From RH-AL1 sp965249685 (lineage in GTDB: Bacteria > Pseudomonadota > Alphaproteobacteria > Rhizobiales > Beijerinckiaceae): DNA of 64,000 nt. The notes under the pieces are model-generated. The model ran no database searches and was not told the DNA's origin. It saw nothing but the letters and a program-made list of their open reading frames with translations. The position numbers and the translations under genes were made by a program. The stretch spans positions 2,542,001-2,606,000 of the forward strand of contig CBDFMN010000003.1 in the NCBI GenBank assembly GCA_965249685.1, read 5' to 3'. This document shows positions 1-7,072 of this stretch, piece by piece (within the stretch, counting starts at the first letter, position 1; the number at the start of each line of letters is the position of its first letter).

Positions 1-647
1 TCGGCTCGCTTGGCGCGAACGAACTCTTCACAGAATCCAGCCCCTATCAGCCCAACTCCCCCTATTCCGCATCCAAGGCGGCGTCCGATCATCTCGTGCG
101 AGCATGGCACCATACCTACGGCCTGCCGACCGTCCTATCAAACTGCTCCAACAATTATGGTCCCTACCATTTCCCCGAAAAACTGATCCCGCTCGCCATC
201 CTCAACGCGTTGGAGCGCCGCCCCATCCCCGTCTACGGCACCGGTGCGAACATTCGCGACTGGTTGTACGTCGAAGACCATGCCTCGGCCCTCGTGACGA
301 TTGCCGAACACGGTCAGATCGGCGAGGGGTACAACGTCGGCGGTTGGAACGAGCGTAGCAACCTTGATGTCGTGCGGCGCATCTGCGAGCTTGTGGACGA
401 GATGGCGGCAGACGCCCTATCACGCTCCCGCAGCGATCTCATAACCTTTGTGACGGACCGGCCGGGACATGACCAGCGCTACGCGATCGACGCCTCCAAG
501 ATAAAGCGTGACCTCGGCTGGGGTCCGGCCGAGACGTTCGACAGCGGGCTGGCCAAGACTGTGCGGTGGTACATCGACAATCCCGACTGGTGGGGGCGGA
601 TTCGCTCGGGCATTTACCGTGGCGAACGGCTAGGGCAGAGTGGCTGA
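1..647 (+). CDS. rfbB: dTDP-glucose 4,6-dehydratase, 3' part
   Basis: The enzyme converts dTDP-glucose to dTDP-4-keto-6-deoxyglucose, the second step of dTDP-L-rhamnose synthesis, in the cytoplasm. The gene enters from the left edge in frame 3; the first complete codon is at 3 and the stop TGA is at 645-647. The visible part begins with the GSLG and YSASK segments, the latter being the YxxxK catalytic pair of the extended short-chain dehydrogenase family. It continues with the typical CSNNYGPYHFPEKLIP stretch and ends at the usual C-terminus, so only the N-terminal NAD-binding half is missing. A GTG at 96 could be mistaken for a start but lies after the catalytic motif. It is followed by rfbA on the same strand after 178 bp. 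Identification is firm; that rfbC and rfbD lie upstream is a guess. Confidence 0.93.
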   Translation, partial: GSLGANELFTESSPYQPNSPYSASKAASDHLVRAWHHTYGLPTVLSNCSNNYGPYHFPEKLIPLAILNALERRPIPVYGTGANIRDWLYVEDHASALVTIAEHGQIGEGYNVGGWNERSNLDVVRRICELVDEMAADALSRSRSDLITFVTDRPGHDQRYAIDASKIKRDLGWGPAETFDSGLAKTVRWYIDNPDWWGRIRSGIYRGERLGQSG

Positions 648-825
648 GCGGTCGCTCCTCGTTCTCGGCGCCGGCGGCTGTTGGGTAAGGAAGTCTCGCC
701 CGACGCTCAGAGCCGTGGTTGGTTAGCAGCCTGCTCGTCCTAATGTTTCGGGTGGCGGCGATCCTCTTGGAACAACGCGTGAAAGAAACAGTCGCCATCC
801 TCCTCAAGCAGGAATCGGTAGCACA

Positions 826-1704
826 ATGAAAGGCATTATCCTCGCCGGCGGCTCCGGCACGCGGCTGTATCCACTCACGATCGCTTTGTCGAAGCAACTG
901 CTCCCGGTCTACGACAAGCCGATGATCTACTATCCCTTGTCGACGTTGATGATGGCGGACGTTCGCGACATTCTGATTATTACGACGCCCGGCGACGAGG
1001 CGGCCTTTCGCCATCTGCTCGGCGATGGCAGTCGCTTCGGCCTGCACCTGAGCTACGCGAAGCAGGAGGCGCCCAACGGCCTTGCCGAAGCCTTCATCAT
1101 CGGTCGCGACTTCGTCGGCAGCGACAGCGTCGCCCTGATCCTCGGAGACAACCTCTTCTACGGCCATGGCTTACCCAACCTTCTCTACGCCGCCGCGCAG
1201 CGCAAGCGCGGCGCCACGATCTTCGGGTATGTGGTCGCCGACCCCGAACGCTACGGCGTGGTCGATATCGACCCCACGGGGCGCGCGTTATCTATTGAAG
1301 AGAAGCCGACCAATCCGCGTTCGAACTTCGCGGTGACGGGCCTCTACTTCTACGACAACGCCGTGCTCGACATAGCGGCCGGCATCAAGCCTTCGCCGCG
1401 TGGCGAGCTCGAAATCACGGACGTGAACCGGATCTATATGGAACGCGACAACCTACAGGTGGAGGTCATGGGCCGCGGCTTCACCTGGCTAGATACCGGG
1501 ACGCACGACAGCCTGCTGGAAGCGGGGCAGTTCGTCGAAATCATCGAACGGCGACAGGGACTGAAGATGTCGTGCCCGGAAGAGATCGCCTATTATAAAG
1601 GGTTCATAACCCGCGATAATCTTCTGGAGCTCGCGACGCGCTACGGGAAGTCGGGCTACGGGGCCTACCTCAAGCGCATCGCCGCGGGCGATCGCGTCTT
1701 CTGA
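826..1704 (+). CDS. rfbA: Glucose-1-phosphate thymidylyltransferase RmlA
   Basis: Catalyses glucose-1-phosphate plus dTTP to dTDP-glucose, the first step of dTDP-rhamnose synthesis. The 292-residue length is normal for the family. Visible motifs are the nucleotide-binding loop GGSGTR at residues 8-13, the metal-binding aspartates in LILGDN (D108) and WLDTGTH (D223), and EEKP (K160). The ATG follows a weakly conserved upstream region; the next in-frame Met is well inside the nucleotide-binding fold, so the start is secure. Together with rfbB it supplies dTDP-sugars to the glycosyltransferases of the surrounding exopolysaccharide locus. No rfbC or rfbD follows, which means that the operon either continues upstream or is split. 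Confidence 0.95.
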   Translation: MKGIILAGGSGTRLYPLTIALSKQLLPVYDKPMIYYPLSTLMMADVRDILIITTPGDEAAFRHLLGDGSRFGLHLSYAKQEAPNGLAEAFIIGRDFVGSDSVALILGDNLFYGHGLPNLLYAAAQRKRGATIFGYVVADPERYGVVDIDPTGRALSIEEKPTNPRSNFAVTGLYFYDNAVLDIAAGIKPSPRGELEITDVNRIYMERDNLQVEVMGRGFTWLDTGTHDSLLEAGQFVEIIERRQGLKMSCPEEIAYYKGFITRDNLLELATRYGKSGYGAYLKRIAAGDRVF

Positions 1705-1884
1705 GTTGATCGCGTCATGGGTCTTGGCTGGTGGATCCCCTCTCCGCGCCGCCGCAGCTTCAAGGGCGGGGTCGCGTTTTCACGTTCTTTCCGCATTGTT
1801 CACCTATGCCTGTCAAAACGACGCGCACCGGAACCGCACGCAAGCAGCGGCCGCCGGCATCGGCCCGTGTAGGACGATCGCTGA

Positions 1885-2670
1885 ATGACACGTGACGGCG
1901 GGCGGCTCCCCCCCATCGGATCTCCTGCCGACCACCGCGCGCGCGGCTTCGGGCACGTGTCGAAGTGGGGCGCGGCGCTGATCGCCTGGCTTGCCCTCGC
2001 GCCATGGCCAGTCGTGGCGCAGGAGGCGACGAAGGCGCCGTTTGGAGCTCTCGCTGCGGGCGTTACTACAGAGCGCTCAACCGCCGAGACCAAGGTCAAA
2101 TACAAGCTCATCGCCCAGGAAGAGGCACGTCTGGCCGGGCTTCCGTTCGATCTCGTGGATGCCGTCATCAAGGTCGAGAGCGACTATCAAGCCTCGCGCG
2201 TCGGGCTGGTGGGCGAGATCGGCTTGATGCAGATTAGGCCCGCGACGGCCGCGATGCTCGGCTTCCGCGGGACGGTCGCCGAACTGGCCCTGCCTGCCAC
2301 CAACATCCATTACGGGGCGACCTACCTGGGGCAGGCGTGGCGCCTGACCAAAGGCGACGTGTGCCGCACCCTGATGAAATATCGCGCCGGACATGGCGAG
2401 GAGGTGATGAGCCCCCTGTCAAGCCTTTACTGCAGCCGTGCTCGCGCGCACCTGTTGGTGAGCAAATCCGTTCTCGCGGCGACCGGCCAGGCTCCGGCTC
2501 TCGTGGGCGCAGCTCCGCTTTCCGCAGCCGGAGCGCCGATCGCTGCCCTCGCGCGCGCTGGCAAGCCCCCGCGCCACGGCAAAGCCTTCTGGGATGCCGA
2601 AGAGGTCCGGGTACGCGCGATCACAGCCCGCGTGCAGAGCAAGTGGCGCCGTATCGCAGCGAGTCTCTAG
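1885..2670 (+). CDS. Secreted lytic transglycosylase (SLT domain)
   Basis: A periplasmic peptidoglycan lytic transglycosylase of the SLT/GEWL fold. The core runs from about residue 70 to 170: KVESDY contains the catalytic glutamate (E98), followed by the family motif GEIGLMQIRP (110-119) and the NIHYGATYL segment. A hydrophobic signal segment ends near WPVVAQ (residue 46). The first 24 residues are polar and unlike a leader; a GTG at 1957 (HVSKWGAAL...) would give a more normal signal peptide and may be the true start. The C-terminal 80 residues are alanine- and proline-rich and unrecognised. Transglycosylases of this kind are often encoded beside envelope-spanning polysaccharide or secretion machines, where they open the cell wall. 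The function call is secure, the exact substrate and role are inferred. Confidence 0.85.
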   Translation: MTRDGGRLPPIGSPADHRARGFGHVSKWGAALIAWLALAPWPVVAQEATKAPFGALAAGVTTERSTAETKVKYKLIAQEEARLAGLPFDLVDAVIKVESDYQASRVGLVGEIGLMQIRPATAAMLGFRGTVAELALPATNIHYGATYLGQAWRLTKGDVCRTLMKYRAGHGEEVMSPLSSLYCSRARAHLLVSKSVLAATGQAPALVGAAPLSAAGAPIAALARAGKPPRHGKAFWDAEEVRVRAITARVQSKWRRIAASL

Positions 2671-3094
2671 AGAGGGCTGAGTAGCGGCGGTCCGATCGTC
2701 GTCGGCAGGTCGGTGACGCTTTTTGCGATCCAAATCGGGAACGGCGACGGCGGCGTCCGCCTCCCACGGTGCCCATTGCGCTGCGCGCCATGGCATGGCG
2801 CTCGGCCGAAGCAGGCCGCCTCGGTCGCCGTACCCGGGCTGACGACGGACACGCCTCGCGCCACGACCCCGACCGAGGCGTGGCTGACGGTTCCCCGCGC
2901 GGCCCAGCGCCACGGGCACGTTAATCTGGAGCTTAAATCACAATCGAAACCACCGTAATTCTCTTAAGGTTCATGTTTATTAATCGTTCTCTCGCGACTA
3001 AACTATCTGCATCAGATCTCATTAACTAGCTCTATGAGTGATACCTTCATAGATCATAGTAATTCTTGAGGCTCCTCAATATCGGATAGCTTCG
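2671..3094. other. Intergenic region ahead of the leaderless GH5 gene
   Basis: About 420 bp without a convincing gene. The first 260 bp are GC-rich and hold only an unsupported 81-codon frame. The last 150 bp are AT-rich, as expected for a promoter region, and contain the inverted repeats listed separately at 3032-3059 and 3066-3079. Confidence 0.6.
3032..3059. promoter_or_regulatory. Candidate operator: spaced inverted repeat plus extra half-site
   Basis: CTATGA (3032-3037) and TCATAG (3047-3052) are perfect inverted 6-mers separated by 9 bp; a second TCATAG lies at 3054-3059. A further dyad, TTGAGG/CCTCAA with a 2-bp spacer, sits at 3066-3079, only 15 bp before the ATG of the GH5 gene. The spacing suits a dimeric regulator, but no regulator is known and the assignment rests on symmetry alone. 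Confidence 0.35.
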
Positions 3095-6000
3095 ATGGAC
3101 CTCGGGATCAATCTGGCAAGCCAGATCTACAAGACGGATACAGGCGGCCTCGCCTATATTGTTCCCACTCGGGACGATATCGATTATTTCGCGGCGGAAG
3201 GCTTCACCACTATTCGTCTGCCGTTTTCATGGGAAGCGTTGCAGCCAACGCTCAACGGGCCACTCGACCAGACCTTGCTGACCCAGATCAAGAATGTCGT
3301 GAGCTACGCCGCCGCAGCCGGCATCAACGTCATCCTCGACAACCATAACCAGGCCGAATACGACCCCAACCGCGCCCAGGACTATCCCAACTATAACCCG
3401 AACCTGATCGGCAGCGCGCAGGTTCCGACCTCGGCCTTCGCCGATTTTTGGAGCAAGTTGGCCGGCGTGTTCGCCAAAAGCACGAACGTCAGCTTCGGTC
3501 TCATGAACGAACCGCATCTGACGAGCGCAAGCGACTGGTTGAAGGACGTCAACGCCGCCATTGCTGCCATCCGGTCGGCCGGGGCAGTCAGCCAGCAGGT
3601 TCTCGTATCGGGCATCGACTACGACGGCGCCGCGGGTTGGACGACCAGCGGCAATTCAGCGATCCTCGGTGCGGCGGGCGCCGTCGTCGACCCCTCTCAC
3701 AACTATGTCTTCGAGGTGCATCAATACCTCGATTACGACGGGTCGGGCCAGCACGACGACGTGGCCTCCGTGACGACCGGCGTCGATCGCCTACGCACGA
3801 TCACGGCGTGGGCGCAGCAGACGGGCAACAAGCTGTACCTCGGCGAAGTCGGCGTCTCGTCGGGCCAGGTGCCGCAGGCGGCACTGAACAACATGTTCGC
3901 CTACATGCAGCAGAACAGCAACGTGTGGCAGGGCGCCGCCTACTGGGCCGCCGGCCAGGGCTGGTCGAACTACTCATTCTCGGTCGAGCCGGGACTCGGT
4001 TTGGTGGACGCGCCGCAGCTTTCCGTCCTGAAGAACTACGGCCACGCCAGCACCACCACCAAGGCGCTCGCCAACGGCAACGTGGAGGTGGACACCTTCA
4101 TCGACGGACGAGCCAAGCCCAACCTCGTCGACATCTACGACTCCAAGCAGGCGCTCGTCGCCGCGAGCCTGTTCAACGCTGCCGGCAACCTCGACCGCAC
4201 GCTGACGGTCTCGGCGGACGGCACCCAGACGCTGTCGCTGTACGAAGGCGCCAGTTCGGCCTTCGAGATCGACACCTATGACGCGTCAAACAACCTGCTG
4301 AGACAGACCAAGGTCAACGCCGACGGCAGCAAGGAGATCGACTACCACACTGGGCCCTACACTCTCTCGAAGATCGAGAACTATGCGGCCTCCGGTGCCC
4401 TGACCTCATCCATCGTCAACAATGCCGACGGCACCCACACAGGGACGCAATTCAACGGCGGACTGAAATCCGTCGTGCAGACCTTCGACGCCTCCTGGTC
4501 GTTGACGGAACAGGACGATTATTCCGCCCAAGGTGTGCTGCAGACCGCCACAAAAATCCAGTCGTCCGGCAACAGGCTCGTTCAGAACTTCGACGCGGCC
4601 GGGACGGACGTCACGATCACCAAGGCCTACACCGCGTCCGGAACGCTCCTGTCCACCACCTACGCGGCGCCGCTGACCACGATAAACGCGCAGGTTCTCG
4701 CCGCCGACACGGGCGCGAGCGCGACCGACGGCGTCACCCGCAACGGGGCGGTCACGTTGTCGGGCACGGTCATGTCGGGCCTCGCCACCACCGTGGAAGT
4801 CTACGACGGCAAGACCGACCTTGGTCAGGCAAAGGTCACCGCGAACGGAACCTGGAGCTACGCGACCCTTCTCGGCGAGGGCGCCCACAGCCTGAGCGCC
4901 GTCGCCACTGATTCCCGCGGGACCTCTGGCGTTGCAGCCGGCGGTACCACCATCGTCGTCGATACCAAGGGCCCTGCCCTGTCCCTCGCCTCCGCCTCCT
5001 ACTCGGCGCAGTCGGGCAAGGTATCGCTGGTCGGCACCCTTACCGACGCAACGGCGATGACGGCCGAGGTCTATGCCGGCAGCACGGACCTTGGGGCCGC
5101 AACGCTCGACTCCAAGGGTGGCTGGAGCTACAGCGGCGCCCTGGCCTCCGGATCCACCAACCTGAAGATCGTGGCCACAGACCTCGCCGGGAACACCGCG
5201 AGCCGGAGTGTGGGCTTCGTTACCCCCAAAGCTCTTTTCCAGAACTACACCGCCAACTATGACGCGGGCGGCGTCCTGGCCTCGGACATCGTCACCAGGT
5301 TAGACGGATTTCACGTTGCGAACCAGCACCTCGGCAACGGACAACTCGTCATCCAAACCTTCAACGCCGACTGGACCTTGACCGAGCAGGACTTCTATTC
5401 CGCACAGGCGGTCCTCTCGAGCTCGGACTATGTCCAAGCCTCCGGAAACCACGTCGTCGCCAACTTCGACTCTTCGGGAACGAAGGTAGCGAACGTCCAA
5501 ACCTTTGATACGTCGTGGAACTTCCTGTCCTACAGGACCTACGCCGCACCCGGCATCAGCTTGTCCTCGCAGGCGCTCGCCGCCGACACGGGTGCGAGCG
5601 CCACGGACGGAATCACCAGCAACGGGGCGGTTACCCTGGCCGGCGCCGTCAGCTCCGCTCTCGCGACGACGGTCGAGATCTTCGACGGCAACGTCGACCT
5701 TGGCCAAGCCAAGGTGGGCGCCAATGGCGCGTGGACCTACGCGACGACGCTCGGCGAGGGCACCCATGCCCTCAGCGCCACGGCGACGGACGTGGTCGGC
5801 GGCAAGACGACAACCGCGTCGGCTTCCACGATCCTGGTGGACACGCAGGATCCGACTATCACCATCACCTCGGAGCTTTACTCCGCGGCCACCGGCAAGT
5901 CTTCGGTCACCGGCACGGTTTCGGATGCTACGGTGACCAATGTTAAGGTCTATGCCGATGCCGCCTACCTCGGTCCGGCGATCCTCGACGGCAAGGGGGG

Positions 6001-7021
6001 GTGGAGCTACCAAGGCGTCCTCGCGCCCGGATCCTACAACATCCTGGCTGTCGCGACGGACCTCGCGGGCAACACGGCGTCGGTAGACCCGCCTCTGGAC
6101 GTGCCGGCGCCCGTCGATCCCTCGTCCATCACGCTGGACTATGCGCTCGCCCAGGAACACCTGACCTATGTCGGCGGGCAGTCCTACCTCACCGGTCTCG
6201 ATGGGGTGGCCCACGACGTCACCGGCTTGCAGCACTTCGTCTTCACGGACGGGACGATCAACCAGAACACCGGTGCCGGAGCCCTCGTCGACAACCTCTA
6301 CTACGACATCAACAACCTCGATGTCTGGAACGCGCGCATGGATCCGACGCTGCATTACGACACGTACGGATGGAAGGAGGGCCGCAACCCCGACGCCTTC
6401 TTCTCGACCAACGGCTACCTGGCCGCCAACCCGGACGTGGCCGCCTCCGGCATAAACCCGCTGACGCACTACGACCAGCACGGTTGGACGGAAGGCCGCG
6501 ACCCTTCGGCCAACTTCGACGACGGGCTTTACTTGAAGAACCATCCGGACGTCAAAGCGGCCGGGCTCAATCCCCTGGTCCACTACCTCGACTACGGGCA
6601 AACGGAGGGTCGCGCCACTTACGCGGCAATTGGGCCGGCCGGCAGCTTCACGCACGGCAGTTTCGATGCGGAATATTACCTGCTATCGAACCCGGATGTG
6701 GCCAAGGCGGCGCTGAGCAGCGGCAAGAACACCGTCGACTACGCCTATCAGAGCTACGAAGCCACCGGGTGGAAGCAGGGCCGCAATCCCAATGCCTTCT
6801 TCGACGTGACGAGTTATCTCACAACCAACACTGACGTAAAGGCGGCGGGTATCGATCCTCTCGCCCACTACGACACCTACGGCTGGAGAGAGGGCCGCAA
6901 CGCGTCCCCCACCTTCAACACCGCCGCCTACGAAACCACCAACGCCGACGTCGCCGCCGCGCACGTCGACCCCCTCACCCACTACCTGCAGTATGGGGCC
7001 AGCGAGGGACGCGCGGCATAA
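3095..7021 (+). CDS. Leaderless GH5 glycanase with Ig-like repeats and C-terminal 40-aa repeats
   Basis: A 1308-residue secreted glycanase candidate. Residues 1-310 form a GH5 (clan A) catalytic barrel: NEP contains the acid/base E139, and YLGEVGV the nucleophile E251; an FEVHQYLD segment precedes the latter. Residues 330-530 hold YD-type repeats (TFDASWSLTEQDDYSAQGV). Two copies of a unit made of two Ig-like domains follow at about 530-710 and 825-1000, and six copies of a unit of about 40 residues (YLxxNPDVxAAGxxPLxHYxxYGWxEGR) end the protein. There is no signal peptide: the second residue already belongs to the barrel. No RTX nonapeptides are present. By analogy with PlyA/PlyB-type EPS glycanases, export through a type I system (HlyB/HlyD at 15979-19595) is likely but inferred. 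Substrate probably the cell's own EPS; cellulose-like beta-glucans are an alternative. Confidence 0.85.
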   Translation: MDLGINLASQIYKTDTGGLAYIVPTRDDIDYFAAEGFTTIRLPFSWEALQPTLNGPLDQTLLTQIKNVVSYAAAAGINVILDNHNQAEYDPNRAQDYPNYNPNLIGSAQVPTSAFADFWSKLAGVFAKSTNVSFGLMNEPHLTSASDWLKDVNAAIAAIRSAGAVSQQVLVSGIDYDGAAGWTTSGNSAILGAAGAVVDPSHNYVFEVHQYLDYDGSGQHDDVASVTTGVDRLRTITAWAQQTGNKLYLGEVGVSSGQVPQAALNNMFAYMQQNSNVWQGAAYWAAGQGWSNYSFSVEPGLGLVDAPQLSVLKNYGHASTTTKALANGNVEVDTFIDGRAKPNLVDIYDSKQALVAASLFNAAGNLDRTLTVSADGTQTLSLYEGASSAFEIDTYDASNNLLRQTKVNADGSKEIDYHTGPYTLSKIENYAASGALTSSIVNNADGTHTGTQFNGGLKSVVQTFDASWSLTEQDDYSAQGVLQTATKIQSSGNRLVQNFDAAGTDVTITKAYTASGTLLSTTYAAPLTTINAQVLAADTGASATDGVTRNGAVTLSGTVMSGLATTVEVYDGKTDLGQAKVTANGTWSYATLLGEGAHSLSAVATDSRGTSGVAAGGTTIVVDTKGPALSLASASYSAQSGKVSLVGTLTDATAMTAEVYAGSTDLGAATLDSKGGWSYSGALASGSTNLKIVATDLAGNTASRSVGFVTPKALFQNYTANYDAGGVLASDIVTRLDGFHVANQHLGNGQLVIQTFNADWTLTEQDFYSAQAVLSSSDYVQASGNHVVANFDSSGTKVANVQTFDTSWNFLSYRTYAAPGISLSSQALAADTGASATDGITSNGAVTLAGAVSSALATTVEIFDGNVDLGQAKVGANGAWTYATTLGEGTHALSATATDVVGGKTTTASASTILVDTQDPTITITSELYSAATGKSSVTGTVSDATVTNVKVYADAAYLGPAILDGKGGWSYQGVLAPGSYNILAVATDLAGNTASVDPPLDVPAPVDPSSITLDYALAQEHLTYVGGQSYLTGLDGVAHDVTGLQHFVFTDGTINQNTGAGALVDNLYYDINNLDVWNARMDPTLHYDTYGWKEGRNPDAFFSTNGYLAANPDVAASGINPLTHYDQHGWTEGRDPSANFDDGLYLKNHPDVKAAGLNPLVHYLDYGQTEGRATYAAIGPAGSFTHGSFDAEYYLLSNPDVAKAALSSGKNTVDYAYQSYEATGWKQGRNPNAFFDVTSYLTTNTDVKAAGIDPLAHYDTYGWREGRNASPTFNTAAYETTNADVAAAHVDPLTHYLQYGASEGRAA
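4681..6095 (+). repeat. Internal duplication of a two-domain Ig-like block
   Basis: Within the 1308-residue GH5 protein, the block starting near 4681 (QVLAADTGASATDGVTRNG) is repeated near 5563 (QALAADTGASATDGITSNG). Each block continues through GEGxHxLSAxATD and a second Ig-like domain ending in VATDLAGNTAS. The copies are separated by a segment that itself resembles the YD-type repeats upstream. The resemblance is clear at protein level and partial at DNA level. Confidence 0.8.
6295..7018 (+). repeat. Six degenerate 40-residue repeats (NPDV...HYxxYGWxEGR)
   Basis: The C-terminal 240 residues of the GH5 protein consist of six units with the core pattern YLxxNPDVxAAGxNPLxHYxxYGWxEGRNPxAxF. 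The first unit is incomplete and the fourth carries an insertion. Such units occur at the ends of large secreted proteins of alphaproteobacteria; their role (surface binding or secretion) is unknown to me. Confidence 0.8.
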
Positions 7022-7036
7022 AGTCGGTTGGAACCT

Positions 7037-7057
7037 ACCGCCGATGGCTTGGGCGGT
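7037..7057. terminator. Possible bidirectional hairpin between convergent genes
   Basis: ACCGCC (7037-7042) pairs with GGCGGT (7052-7057) around a 9-nt loop, in the 51-bp gap between the convergent GH5 and GH31 genes. There is no T-run, so rho-independent function is doubtful. Confidence 0.3.
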
Positions 7058-7072
7058 CGGCACGATGTCTCG

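Noticed and set aside
5995..6001. Seven-G run inside the GH5 gene as a phase-variable frameshift site
   Set aside because: The frame passes through intact and the run encodes a glycine pair conserved in the other repeat copies; too short to argue for switching.
5300..6655. 451-codon minus-strand frame inside the large GH5 gene
   Set aside because: Val/Arg/Gly-rich shadow of the repeat region, without ribosome site or family match.
6295..7018. CRISPR-like regular repeat
   Set aside because: The periodicity is at protein level, units are degenerate in DNA and in frame within a gene; no repeat-spacer structure.
3095..7021. RTX calcium-binding nonapeptides in the large GH5 protein
   Set aside because: No GGxGxDxxx series is present; the C-terminal repeats are of a different NPDV/HY/EGR type.
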